Part shown: positions 33,364-42,780 of the stretch, piece after piece
Layout of the letters: the number at the start of each line of letters is the position of its first letter
Numbering within the stretch: the stretch's first letter is position 1
Source of the DNA: a virus
Virus record (IMG/VR): IMGVR_UViG_3300010885_001803
Location: 1 to 46,771 of that record
Strand: one strand, 5' to 3'
DNA length: 46,771 nt
Made by a program: the position numbers and the translations under genes
Notes under the pieces: model-generated
What the model was told of the DNA's origin: nothing
Seen by the model: the letters and a program-made list of their open reading frames with translations, nothing else
The model's database searches: none

Positions 33364-36300
33364 TAAATACTGCCTCCAAGGATTGCACTAGTTATTGATT
33401 GATTTCCAACAGCGTTAGTTGCTGATGATGTTGTTATTGTTTTTAAATTAGTATTAGTAAATCCTGAAACAACCACAATGTTGTCTGTAGTAGCACAGCT
33501 TAATAAAATTTTATCGCTTGGGCAATGTATTTCAAATAAATTTCCAAAGTAAGATCCTGGCTGTGTAGGAACTATTGCAAAATTAATAACATCTGGCGTT
33601 AGTTGATTAACTACATAGGTAGATAATTCTGAGAAATAGAAGGTATCTCCAAAATTCCAATTGTCTAAACTAAAGAATGTGTTTATTGCTGTAAGTATTC
33701 GTGCCTTAACATCTGATTCTGATACTGCGCTATTTGGATTTATCATAACATTAAAAACTGCCTGTACACTTGGATCTGCTTGTGCTCCAAACAATAATTT
33801 ATAGTTTACAGGATGATAAATTATTTCATCCGATATAGATTTAATTAAATTCAAATTAGAAGACAACAGTGAATTTAATGCATCACTACTTGGAGGAAGA
33901 GGACGAACTCCACCATTTTGTATCCATTGTCTAAAACTAGTATCATAATTTCTAGTTAAAATATAAACATCAATGATATTACTAGATCCTGGGTCTATTC
34001 TACTGTCGTAATCTGCACTATGAATATATTGAAATTTTAAATTGCTACGGCCTGTATATACTCTATAGTCTAGAGTAGGAACAAGTTTTAAAACTCCGCT
34101 TAGTGTTAATTTAAACACGGTTGCAGTATCTATAAAATAAAAATATGTTCCGTCGGCATATGATCCTAACGACCCTGCATTACTTTGAGATTGTAAAATT
34201 ATCACAGGACCTGTAGTTGGATTGTTATCCACATATTTGTAATCTTCTTGGCCTGTTGATATAGCATATCGCTGTTCTACAATGAATTTGCTAGCAATGT
34301 TACCGGTTGATGCGCTAACTATATCTGAAAATAATTGCGGATTGTCTACAACACCAGTACCTGTAGCATCAGCAAATGCTACTACAATTTTCTTAGGGTC
34401 AACATATCCATCTTTACCAATGTATTCAGACACAATTTGCCAAGTAAGATCTTGTGTGAACGGAATTAATAAATCAGGCTGAGTATTAACACTGAGTATT
34501 TTAATAGTATCTAGTACTGTTGAGCTTGATGTATTATCGTAAACTTTTACATTTGTATCAAAATAGAATGTCAATTCTTTGTCGCTTTCAAAAATATATC
34601 GAAGTTTTCTTGCTGTTATAGTGTATTGCAATGTATTAGAAGTAAACAATAACATCCAACTAGAATCTAAATTCTGATTAGTCACATCGCCTTGATTTCC
34701 TAAGCTAAATGCTCCTGAAAAATTTAAATTGTTTGCATAAATGATTTGCCAAGAAGTTGATGTTGCGTCGTATCGTAGACCAAAATTAATGTTGGCTTTA
34801 ATTAAATCTAACATTGTTGTAATAACTGTAGGAGTTATTGTTCTGTTAAATTGTGGCATTATCTGTGTTAATACGGCCGCGGTTGGTATTACTTTGTCTA
34901 ATACTACTGGGCCCATACCACTAGTCAATACTCCTGTAGAACTTGCTGTGCCATCACCGGCTACACTGACTACTTGTGCCCAAATATAATTTACTAAATT
35001 TGGCAAAGTAGGAACATATACAGTTGTAGTTACGCCATTAATTGTTTGTACAATTGCCGATGCGTTTGTTGTAGTCCCAATTGTTGTTACAATGTTTACT
35101 AGTGTATTTGTATATGTGTTAAAGAATTTACCGGCAGGTGCATCAAATCTTAAGATAGCACCTGGAGTGATAAATTTTAAATCCGTTGCTGTATAAGATC
35201 CTAATTTATAAGGGATGTTTTGTCCTGGAATACTGACAAATCCGCTAACACTATTACTGTCTTTAGTAACTGTTACCCATGAAGCGTTAACACTTACATT
35301 TAAATAATCAAGATAATTTGCATAATAGAAATTTCTTAAATCTGGAGTATTTAAAATTTCATAAACAGTATTGTTAATAACACCTTGAATATCTAAATCT
35401 GTAACAAAAGAAAATCCAGTAGCAGAGGTGTATATTTCTTGATATAAAATACCGTCATCGCCAAACAAATTGGTAGTACTGTATTTTCCAGTAGGATCAA
35501 TTAAATCAAAATATCTACTAATACCACTGCTAGATCTGTTTACTGCTTTAACTTTGGCCACTTGAAGGTTGGCTGATAACGGACTAATATTATAATCTTC
35601 CGCGGTTATCATTCGATTTTGTGTGTAGTACGTTTGCGGTGCATTAGTTTTAATGCTAGCATTTGTTTCAGTAGGACTAGAGTTTGTTACACTAGTAGCA
35701 AGGCTTAAACTGATAGTCAAAGTTTCTGTTTGATTACTAGCACTGATATAAGGAATATTAAACAATACATTAACAATGTCGGCTGGATTAATAGTATAAC
35801 TCAATCCATTACTTGTTCTATAATAAACTAAAAAGTCGCCTTGTGGTAAATTACCAAACGTGCCGTCTGCAAATGCCAAACTAATTGCATCGTTTGCTCT
35901 AGTAACTATACTATAAATGTCTTTGATAGAACTGTTTAAGCTGTTATAGATAACATTGTTGCCTGCAAGCGTTGGAACTTGAGTCCATAGTGAACTTTCT
36001 AATCCTGTCTTAGCATTAACGCCATATAACCATACATCAGTATCGTTTATATTTTTTGTAGCAATGTCAATTTGCTGATTAGCTGTAGGGTTTGATACTG
36101 TAAATGTTGCTGTGTTTAATGTACCTTGAGTAAAATTAAAAAAGAAACCAGTACCTGGACTACCGGCACCGTGGCCATCATCGCTGTATATACATGCAAT
36201 ATGATTGCCAACTTTTGGTGCTTCTTCGTAAATATAATCTTTACCTTTGAACGTAGTGCTAGTAATTTCAAAATTCATACTACGACCAGAAATTGTTTTT

Positions 36301-36905
36301 GCAAAATCGTAGATTGGCACATTAGTATTAGCACCATTGAATCGATATTGTGCCGTAGACACACCGTAAATTACTGACGAATCTATTGGGTTTCCAAATT
36401 GTTGATTCTTAGGCAAGGCGGCATTTAGCACACTAATAAACTGATTGTACCAATTAGCATTACTTGGATCGTTCCAAGTAACATACTGTCCTGCTAAATT
36501 TCTACCATTGTTATCTATAACAGTTTCTGTTGTACTAACTGTATTAAATTTTAATAATCCTCGTGCGGCATTGTTTCGTTTAGCATTATAATTAATCATG
36601 CGGGCTAAACGCAATACACTTTCACGGCGTTCTGCTAATTCTAAGAAGTTTTCACGGGCATTTAAGTCAACACGGAAAGCTATGCTTTGGCCCACATACG
36701 CAATCAGATCAATCAGGGCAAGGTATTCGCTAGACTCAATATAATCGTTAAAATCTTCAGGGAAATTTGTACGGATATACTCAATCATTGTACGGCGCAA
36801 GTTATCAAAATCGTAACTTTGGAAGTCAGCGTTCTTAAACGATTGATATATCTTCTGCCAGTCTTCACTAACTAGCAGGTTATTTTGACGATCCGTTGAG
36901 CTCAT
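33363..36905 (-). CDS. 6: Baseplate wedge protein gp6
   Basis: A homologue of T4 gp6, the wedge protein whose dimers form the ring around the baseplate hub; it belongs to the baseplate J family. The N-terminal 30-110 region carries the recognisable wedge signature (DFDNLRRTMIEYIRTNFP, EYLALIDLIAYVGQSIAFR, RVDLNARENFLELAERR, LARMINYNAKR). The C-terminal region (about 1040-1140) has the J-like ending, with SESDVKARILTAINTFFSL and LSTYVVNQLTPDVINFAIV. With 1180 residues it is much longer than the 660-residue T4 protein; the extra length is beta-rich central sequence. The start is supported by an AGGG-type site close upstream and by a GATAAATA late box 18 bases before ATG. It heads a unit that continues into the giant protein, the repeat fibre and the sedolisin. 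Confidence 0.92.
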   Translation of the reverse strand: MSSTDRQNNLLVSEDWQKIYQSFKNADFQSYDFDNLRRTMIEYIRTNFPEDFNDYIESSEYLALIDLIAYVGQSIAFRVDLNARENFLELAERRESVLRLARMINYNAKRNNAARGLLKFNTVSTTETVIDNNGRNLAGQYVTWNDPSNANWYNQFISVLNAALPKNQQFGNPIDSSVIYGVSTAQYRFNGANTNVPIYDFAKTISGRSMNFEITSTTFKGKDYIYEEAPKVGNHIACIYSDDGHGAGSPGTGFFFNFTQGTLNTATFTVSNPTANQQIDIATKNINDTDVWLYGVNAKTGLESSLWTQVPTLAGNNVIYNSLNSSIKDIYSIVTRANDAISLAFADGTFGNLPQGDFLVYYRTSNGLSYTINPADIVNVLFNIPYISASNQTETLTISLSLATSVTNSSPTETNASIKTNAPQTYYTQNRMITAEDYNISPLSANLQVAKVKAVNRSSSGISRYFDLIDPTGKYSTTNLFGDDGILYQEIYTSATGFSFVTDLDIQGVINNTVYEILNTPDLRNFYYANYLDYLNVSVNASWVTVTKDSNSVSGFVSIPGQNIPYKLGSYTATDLKFITPGAILRFDAPAGKFFNTYTNTLVNIVTTIGTTTNASAIVQTINGVTTTVYVPTLPNLVNYIWAQVVSVAGDGTASSTGVLTSGMGPVVLDKVIPTAAVLTQIMPQFNRTITPTVITTMLDLIKANINFGLRYDATSTSWQIIYANNLNFSGAFSLGNQGDVTNQNLDSSWMLLFTSNTLQYTITARKLRYIFESDKELTFYFDTNVKVYDNTSSSTVLDTIKILSVNTQPDLLIPFTQDLTWQIVSEYIGKDGYVDPKKIVVAFADATGTGVVDNPQLFSDIVSASTGNIASKFIVEQRYAISTGQEDYKYVDNNPTTGPVIILQSQSNAGSLGSYADGTYFYFIDTATVFKLTLSGVLKLVPTLDYRVYTGRSNLKFQYIHSADYDSRIDPGSSNIIDVYILTRNYDTSFRQWIQNGGVRPLPPSSDALNSLLSSNLNLIKSISDEIIYHPVNYKLLFGAQADPSVQAVFNVMINPNSAVSESDVKARILTAINTFFSLDNWNFGDTFYFSELSTYVVNQLTPDVINFAIVPTQPGSYFGNLFEIHCPSDKILLSCATTDNIVVVSGFTNTNLKTITTSSATNAVGNQSITSAILGGSI

Positions 36906-36922
36906 ATGTTATCCCTATATGG

Positions 36923-36930
36923 TATTTATC
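36923..36930 (-). promoter_or_regulatory. T4-like late promoter box, GATAAATA
   Basis: The minus-strand GATAAATA followed by C ends 18 bases upstream of the gp6 ATG, in the 46-base gap between gp6 and gp25. It shares core and spacing with the other late-type boxes and would drive the longest unit of the window (gp6 to sedolisin, about 23.5 kb). Confidence 0.65.
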
Positions 36931-36951
36931 GGTTTTAATTAAGTGGGTAGT

Positions 36952-37386
36952 TTATCGTGTCATCAGCCCATTTGCCTGATCAAACTTCATTTGCAGGTTT
37001 TCTTGTAGGTTATATAGGAAATATTTTAAACTACACTCTATTTGTAAACCAGTGTCGTACGGAGTTATAACAATATTAGACGCTTGAATACGTGGATCGC
37101 TATTAAAAATCTCATTTACATTTTGTAAAATAATATTTTGAACTTCAGGTGTTAATGGTTCAAATAGTAAATCCCATATAATAGTTCCAAAATTAGGTTG
37201 CATTAGTCGCTCACCTTGTCTAATATAAAAATGATTTAACAAATCTTGTTTAATTAATTCAAAATCATATAAGGCAAAATTTTGTGTATTTTTGTTTACA
37301 GTACTAAATCCACGATATCGTTGAACAATAGTATCTTGTGTAGCATTTGTGTTAGCAGTAGTTGGTACTCTAGAATAGATTGTCAT
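36952..37386 (-). CDS. 25: Baseplate wedge protein gp25
   Basis: A 144-residue homologue of T4 gp25 (GPW/gp25 family), the wedge protein that anchors the first sheath ring and joins gp6 and gp53 in the wedge core. Family landmarks are YDFELIKQDLLNHFYIRQGERLMQP (about 40-64, read in two parts), then NFGTIIWDLLFEPLTPE (65-81) with the conserved FEP, and a late IVITPYDTGLQIECSL strand pair. Length equals the usual 130-145 residues. The ATG overlaps the gp5 stop by one base. The gene order gp5-gp25-gp6 supports the call. Confidence 0.93.
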   Translation of the reverse strand: MTIYSRVPTTANTNATQDTIVQRYRGFSTVNKNTQNFALYDFELIKQDLLNHFYIRQGERLMQPNFGTIIWDLLFEPLTPEVQNIILQNVNEIFNSDPRIQASNIVITPYDTGLQIECSLKYFLYNLQENLQMKFDQANGLMTR

Positions 37387-39092
37387 TATAATTGCTCTCC
37401 GGCTAGACTTTCATCCGCAGGCGGTGCGTTGCGAGCAAATGTGTCTATAGTTGTTGAATAAGTTTTCCAGTTTGGCGGAACATCAATGGCGGTAGCCGCT
37501 TCTCTGTCAGTTGCATCTGATTTAAACATTGTACCATCCAAGTTTTCGTGATGCGGGTAAGGTTCAGTAGTTGGTATGCGAGCCATGATACTTGTAATTG
37601 TTTCCCCGTCAACTTCTGTTGGGTTATCAATTGTTGGTAAAGGATCTGGTGGTGTTGCGGCTGTTGCCGTACCAGCATCTCCAGCAATACCAGAGTTGAA
37701 ATTAATATTGCCGCCGTCAATAGCAGTATTTGCCGCACTAATAGTAAAATCGCCCGAGCTACTAACAACGCTTGCTCCGCCTATATTAAAATTAAGATCA
37801 CTGCCTGTTGTAATATTAACAGCATCACCGGTTGTTACATCTAATGTGCTTTCGTAAGATTTATAAACGGCGCCCGTAATTGTTTCGTCGTGATCTAAAT
37901 CTGTTTGCAATGCTACATTACCGTTTACTATTCTAATAAAATCGCCTACTGCTTCAACTTGAATTCTTCCAGCAGTTGCTGGGTCTCCTAAACCTGCGGC
38001 ATCAGTAGCTTTTATATTAATATTTCTACCAGCTTCCATATTAATATCGCGGTCAGCATATAAATTAAAATCGTTTGCTGTTCTTAGACTAATGCTATCT
38101 TGTGCAAAAATATCAATTTTGCCGTCGCTAGTTAATTCTATCCAGGCAGTTCCTCTAGCATTAGTAATGTAAATTAAATCTTCGGTATTGTGAAATAATA
38201 TCTGATGCCCAGTTCGTGTGCGAATTCTAAACAATTCGTTATGCGGTAACGTTGTATCGCCATCAGTTTCGCCTTCTTCTACTGCGGCGTAATCGGGTGG
38301 GCCTTCGCTAGCGGTTGTTTTTCGAAGAAACTTATCGTCTCCGTCATCCATAACAAACGTTGTTCCGCCTAATCTACTAACAGGTGCTCCTACAACTACG
38401 TGTTCGTCTTTACCATAGTTTCCTGTTTGACCGTTTTTATCAAGAGGTCCTGGTGTACTGATACCAAACACCATACTAGGACTTTCTCGTCTAGCACTAC
38501 TAGTGGTAATTCCTCTAATGTCATCTAACAATAATCCTTGCGCATTTAATACATCTGCAAAAGGATGTGTTGGTTTTAATAACGTAGTAGAATCGGCTGG
38601 TGTAGAATTTTCAGATAATGTTTTATTGTATTCAGCAACTGGTACTCTATCAGCACTATCACCTAAATCAGTTGTATATGCACCTTCTACTACTGCTTGT
38701 GTTGCCGCAAGGCCTGGTACCATAAAATCCATGTTCTCGTCTGGAACACAACCAATCCAATAGCCGCGCTTAGGATCTCCGTCAATAAAAATTATAACAA
38801 CAGTAGTACCTGGGTCAGGCGGAATCATCCACATACCATAACTTTTTTGTGTATTATTATAGTCATTAGTTGAGCCATTATATTTTACACTAGTTTGGCC
38901 AAAGAAAGGACTCATATACTTGACTTGGTGTAACTGTCCTTCAGATGTTGATCCGCCAACTGGGTGTAGTATTTCTACTTCTAATACACCCATGTAAGTA
39001 GGGTCAATAAGACTAATAACTTTGGCCAGGAACGGGCCGGGGCGCGGGTCTGGTTGATTTACACTACTGTGGTCTGCGTCATTATTTGCCAT
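37386..39092 (-). CDS. 5: Baseplate hub/spike protein gp5 (OB-fold, no lysozyme)
   Basis: A 568-residue relative of T4 gp5 and VgrG. Residues about 20-125 form the OB-fold: GPFLAKVISLIDP, GVLEVEILHP, and the block SYGMWMIPPDPGTTVVIIF, DGDPKRGYWIGCVPDENMDF. The T4 protein has a lysozyme domain next; here residues 130-290 are a linker with Pro/Ser/Asp-rich segments and no lysozyme E-D-T pattern that I can find. From about 290 to 480 short repeats (IDIFAQDSISLRTANDFNLY, INMEAGRNINIKA) fit the trimeric beta-helix needle. The C-terminus ends in a Pro/Glu-rich tail. It is 2 bases after the hub-like protein gene. The protein would form the membrane-puncturing spike; peptidoglycan cutting must come from another protein. 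Confidence 0.88.
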   Translation of the reverse strand: MANNDADHSSVNQPDPRPGPFLAKVISLIDPTYMGVLEVEILHPVGGSTSEGQLHQVKYMSPFFGQTSVKYNGSTNDYNNTQKSYGMWMIPPDPGTTVVIIFIDGDPKRGYWIGCVPDENMDFMVPGLAATQAVVEGAYTTDLGDSADRVPVAEYNKTLSENSTPADSTTLLKPTHPFADVLNAQGLLLDDIRGITTSSARRESPSMVFGISTPGPLDKNGQTGNYGKDEHVVVGAPVSRLGGTTFVMDDGDDKFLRKTTASEGPPDYAAVEEGETDGDTTLPHNELFRIRTRTGHQILFHNTEDLIYITNARGTAWIELTSDGKIDIFAQDSISLRTANDFNLYADRDINMEAGRNINIKATDAAGLGDPATAGRIQVEAVGDFIRIVNGNVALQTDLDHDETITGAVYKSYESTLDVTTGDAVNITTGSDLNFNIGGASVVSSSGDFTISAANTAIDGGNINFNSGIAGDAGTATAATPPDPLPTIDNPTEVDGETITSIMARIPTTEPYPHHENLDGTMFKSDATDREAATAIDVPPNWKTYSTTIDTFARNAPPADESLAGEQL

Positions 39093-39094
39093 GA

Positions 39095-41440
39095 TTACTC
39101 AGGTTCCTTTTCAGTACCGGCGTCGGCACTGGCTTGAATTTCACTTTCAGTTCTTAATTCTGGAGAAGCCGCTGTAGGAGGTGCTTGCTTATCTTGTTTG
39201 GCCGCAGGCACTTTATTAGATGTAGTCAATACGCCGTTTGTTGTTCCTGGTCCTGTTAATTCTTGTAATGGTCTACGTTGTAATTGCAGTACTTGTTTAA
39301 ATTCATTTTTACTAAATGTACTGTTAATAATTCTTACCATGTACAATCCGCTAAACATTGCTACTGGTGCGCTGGCATTTTTTCCAAAATCATACAATCC
39401 GGTGCTTTGATTAATGTCTACTGGCGTTCTAAAATTTACTAACACATCCACTTCGCCACTTTGATGATTGATGCTGCCTTCACTGTTAAGATTTGAATAC
39501 TGTGTCGGTTTAGCTGTAAAATTTCCTGTGCCACTTTGTACAATAAAATACGGATCTCCTATAATTTCCATATCTAATGTAGTCATGTCTGTGCCTTTAG
39601 TTATACTATCATTAAAAGCACGGGCCGCACGAGTAGATTCAGTTTCGTTTCCGCCACCGCCTAACTTATCGCTTTTAAATGTTGACTGAATAAATCGAGT
39701 TACTGTTGGTGCGGTACCTGGTTTAGTACTAGGTTTTTTGCCGCCAGATAATGTTTTAATATCGCCTTCATTTTTATTTTCAGCGCCGTCATTACCTGTA
39801 TTTTCTTTATCTTGAGTTTTCTTTCCGCCATCACTTGGCATTAAATTTTGAAAGTTGGCATTGTATGTTATATCAAATTTTAATACATCAACATTTTTGC
39901 CAGTATAGATATAATTGTACTGTTTAACTGCTTGTTTTTTTAATTCTTCGTAACCTGGAGGTTTAGAGTTAGGAGCAGTTGGTGCAGAACTAGCGTGTAC
40001 CTGATACTCTGCAACTCGATAGACTAACAATTTAGGTTTTAAACCTGTTGCGGCATTTACTTCACCATTAGTATAAACTTGAACATCAATATTCCACCAA
40101 CCTTTATAACCTTCAGGAGTTATCTGTTTAGAATCTAATGCTTGATCAACATACGTACTTGCCATGATAACTTGGCTAATTGCATTTAATACATCGGTAT
40201 CTTGTCTAAATTTAAAATCACTAACTTGAGGATTTATTGTATTTTTAGCACGTTGATTAATTTTAGTATCTTTGTTATAAACTGCATTATCTTTGCCCAT
40301 TGGGGCGTCACCTTTACGCAATTCACTAAAGCCCATTTTTGCGGCGCCAATGTTATTAAGACTAGTTGCACTTTGAATAAGATTAGAATCAGGACCTTGA
40401 CTTACTCCTAATTTAGTTAAAATTGCTGAATCTACAGGAACCGCTGGAGAAGTAGTTGCAGAATTTCCTGACTGGTTGGCGCTGTCTGTCGATGCTGTTG
40501 TAGTAGACACAGATGCTAATGCTTTAGGAAATAAAATAAGAATTTGATCTGGTTTAGCAATACCGTTTAATTCTGCAACTTCTTTTAATTTTTTATTAAT
40601 TACTGCTTGTAAACTTTTATCTCCAGTTTGTAAAAGTTCTTGAACTGTTCGGCCTGCAATGGCCATGTCGCTTTGAAACTTAGCATTAGCATCTGCAATC
40701 GCTTGTTGATTATACACTAGCGTTGTACAATCATAGACTGAACCTTGTTCAGTAACTTTCATAGACATGGTACTAAATTTAATAGGAATTTGTCGGCTAG
40801 TTCCTGGAATGTTATCCATCTGCCCAGTTTCTTTGTTGCCCCTAAAATCAATGGTTAATAAAAATGGAGCTTCGTTCCAATTGCCGTGTCCGTTTTTCTG
40901 TGCGGCAGCTTGTAATGCTTGAAAAAATAATCCCATACTATACGGTTCAACAATCTTAAAAGTAATATTACCAACTGCATTAGTGTTAGCACCCGACTCT
41001 TGGCCTATCTGACTTTGAATTCTTACATCGTCAATATAAAACTCAAACGCACCATATGCTGTTTTTACACGATTGTTAGGATCAACGCTACCAGATTTAC
41101 AAATTAAATCAGCACGTTTTCCTTTACGATAAGTATTATCTGGATCATTGAGCATTTTATCTGTCATTGCAGATAAACCAATTACATAGTTATAAGTTGC
41201 ATAGGCAAACAATGGATTAGGTAACGGCAGTTTTACTCCAGGCAGATTAACTCCGCCTTTGCCAGCTAAAGAAGTAAACACACTTCCAACACCGCCAGCA
41301 ATTGACGACAGGCCGCTAGCAAGGCCGCCAGCAATTGCTCCTATACTTCCACCAATTGCTCCGGCAGCATTTGAAACTGCACCTTCAACAGAACTCTCAA
41401 CAGAACTTATAGTTGCGCCTAAATCATCAAACACACCCAT
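39095..41440 (-). CDS. Probable baseplate hub structural protein
   Basis: A 781-residue protein with an Ala/Gly-rich N-terminus containing amphipathic small-residue repeats (GAIGGSIGAIAGGLASGLSS), then a core from about 75 with NPLFAYATYNYVIGLSAMTD and a FEFYIDDVRIQSQIG segment. The C-terminal half has FLLTIDFRGN, a linker rich in Lys/Asn/Gly/Asp (GGKKTQDKENTGNDG), and a tail with MYSGLYMVRIINSTFSKNEFKQVLQLQRR-like ending motif (MVRIINSTFSKNEF). It sits between gp53 and gp5, where hub components are expected, and is of the size of hub proteins fused with other domains. I cannot match it to T4 gp27 by motif. The hub assignment is inference from position; structural role is likely. SD-like AGGAT precedes the ATG. 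Confidence 0.6.
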   Translation of the reverse strand: MGVFDDLGATISSVESSVEGAVSNAAGAIGGSIGAIAGGLASGLSSIAGGVGSVFTSLAGKGGVNLPGVKLPLPNPLFAYATYNYVIGLSAMTDKMLNDPDNTYRKGKRADLICKSGSVDPNNRVKTAYGAFEFYIDDVRIQSQIGQESGANTNAVGNITFKIVEPYSMGLFFQALQAAAQKNGHGNWNEAPFLLTIDFRGNKETGQMDNIPGTSRQIPIKFSTMSMKVTEQGSVYDCTTLVYNQQAIADANAKFQSDMAIAGRTVQELLQTGDKSLQAVINKKLKEVAELNGIAKPDQILILFPKALASVSTTTASTDSANQSGNSATTSPAVPVDSAILTKLGVSQGPDSNLIQSATSLNNIGAAKMGFSELRKGDAPMGKDNAVYNKDTKINQRAKNTINPQVSDFKFRQDTDVLNAISQVIMASTYVDQALDSKQITPEGYKGWWNIDVQVYTNGEVNAATGLKPKLLVYRVAEYQVHASSAPTAPNSKPPGYEELKKQAVKQYNYIYTGKNVDVLKFDITYNANFQNLMPSDGGKKTQDKENTGNDGAENKNEGDIKTLSGGKKPSTKPGTAPTVTRFIQSTFKSDKLGGGGNETESTRAARAFNDSITKGTDMTTLDMEIIGDPYFIVQSGTGNFTAKPTQYSNLNSEGSINHQSGEVDVLVNFRTPVDINQSTGLYDFGKNASAPVAMFSGLYMVRIINSTFSKNEFKQVLQLQRRPLQELTGPGTTNGVLTTSNKVPAAKQDKQAPPTAASPELRTESEIQASADAGTEKEPE

Positions 41441-41441
41441 G

Positions 41442-41744
41442 TTATAATCCTAACACATTAGTTAAACTGCTTTTTTTACAAATATAAATTTGTGTACCTG
41501 GTGCAAAATCTAAAATAGGATCTTGCAATACATCCATATTACGTTGTATGAATACCCACCATAAATTTGCAGTACCATACAAATCGTATGCTAATAGATC
41601 TGGACGATAAGCATACTGCGCTTCTATTGTATAAAGGTAATCACTTGCTTCAGCACTTACTGGTCTAATAGAAAAAATGTCAAGGTAATTACTAGAAATA
41701 GGAGTTGTGGCCCATGGGCTTGTATTTGTGTATGCTACTGTCAT
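41442..41744 (-). CDS. 53: Baseplate wedge protein gp53
   Basis: A 100-residue homologue of T4 gp53, which joins neighbouring wedges around the hub. The family signature is clear: YRPDLLAYDLYGTANLWWVF at about 47-66, followed by RNMDVLQDPILDFAPGTQIYI at about 69-89. The protein is shorter than T4 gp53 (196 residues), as in other marine T4-like phages, whose form is often this compact core. Its stop is separated by one base from the next gene, and it follows the gp48-like gene by three bases. Function rests on homology. Confidence 0.9.
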   Translation of the reverse strand: MTVAYTNTSPWATTPISSNYLDIFSIRPVSAEASDYLYTIEAQYAYRPDLLAYDLYGTANLWWVFIQRNMDVLQDPILDFAPGTQIYICKKSSLTNVLGL

Positions 41745-41747
41745 GAT

Positions 41748-42749
41748 TTAGATATATCCAAATTGATTATTTAAATAGCCGCCTGTAACAAATCTATCCA
41801 GGCTAAAATTCTTAGAACTATTTCTACTATAAACTGGTTGTAATGTTACTGTAAACATGCTCTTAGTTGGTACATGGCTCACTCCGCCGCTGGTAGTGCC
41901 ACCTAACCCTAAACTTCCGGCTACTCCTGCAATGTCACCAACCGCACCAGCTATACTACTTACCGAATTCGTGATGTCCGAAATGCCAGGAATGGAAGAT
42001 CCTAAACTTTCTGCAAGTCCACCAATACTACTTCCAAGACCTTGGATGCCGCCAGCGGCACTACCAACTACGTTAACACCAATATAGTCGCACTGAGCAT
42101 TTAATGCAATTGATATAGCTGTCACAACAACTGGGACATTTTTAAAAACGTAATTTCCATAACCGTTCAACATGATCACCGGTGGAGGATTTCCGGCCTT
42201 TGGATCAGATCCAGTGAACATTTTGGTAAGACTTCGTAAATAGTGTACCGCCGCAATCCAATACAATCCTTGAGTAGCATCTTCTACGTTCATTGGAGCA
42301 CTAATTGTTATCGCTCCTGGATCACTATGTTGGAACGCTTGGAATGTATAATTGGTATGAGTAGTTTGTATCTTACTGTAAGTTGCACTACTAGAAATAT
42401 TAATATCAGGAGTGTATGGAAATATGAGACCGCCTGCATCTTTCAAAGGTTTAAGCACTGGACTAGTTTTAAAAGCTGTCCAGTTTGCTAAACTTAGTCG
42501 AACACGCCAGTCGTTTGCCGCGGCATCACCACCAAAACTACTAACTGCTCCAATGATGTCGCCAATTGCTTCTCCCGCTTCTGGTAAATTCACGCTACGG
42601 AGAGCACTCATTATACCGCCAGGATCGCTGTTGTATCCTGTACTTAATGCGCCGGCTAGATTGCTGGCAACATTCACGCCCTGCCCAACTGCACCGATTA
42701 AATTTTGTGAAGCCGTTGCTGTTTGGATAAAACTATCGCCTAAAGCCAT
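41748..42749 (-). CDS. Baseplate tail-tube cap protein (gp48/gp54-like)
   Basis: A 333-residue protein. The N-terminal 80 residues are small and Ala/Gly/Ser-rich. From about 80 comes a characteristic core: DWRVRLSLANW, then GGLIFPYTPDINISSSATY, THTNYTFQAFQHSDPGAITI and NVEDATQGLYWIAAVHYLRS. This layout is found in tail-tube-end proteins of marine T4-like phages, comparable to T4 gp48 (364 residues) and gp54 (320 residues), which connect baseplate and tube. The C-terminus has a Gly/Ser-rich stretch and ends NNQFGYI. It is the first gene of the late unit that continues with gp53, hub, gp5 and gp25, and an AATAAATA box lies 24 bases upstream. Whether it corresponds to gp48, gp54 or both is unresolved. 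Confidence 0.65.
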   Translation of the reverse strand: MALGDSFIQTATASQNLIGAVGQGVNVASNLAGALSTGYNSDPGGIMSALRSVNLPEAGEAIGDIIGAVSSFGGDAAANDWRVRLSLANWTAFKTSPVLKPLKDAGGLIFPYTPDINISSSATYSKIQTTHTNYTFQAFQHSDPGAITISAPMNVEDATQGLYWIAAVHYLRSLTKMFTGSDPKAGNPPPVIMLNGYGNYVFKNVPVVVTAISIALNAQCDYIGVNVVGSAAGGIQGLGSSIGGLAESLGSSIPGISDITNSVSSIAGAVGDIAGVAGSLGLGGTTSGGVSHVPTKSMFTVTLQPVYSRNSSKNFSLDRFVTGGYLNNQFGYI

Positions 42750-42772
42750 ATTGAATACTCCTTTTGATACTC

Positions 42773-42780
42773 TATTTATT
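42773..42780 (-). promoter_or_regulatory. T4-like late promoter box, AATAAATA
   Basis: The minus-strand AATAAATA ends 24 bases upstream of the gp48-like gene. It matches the ATAAATA core of the four other boxes but is followed by G instead of C. Its outer base is shared with the -35 element of the divergent sigma70-type promoter for the gp55 gene. Confidence 0.6.
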
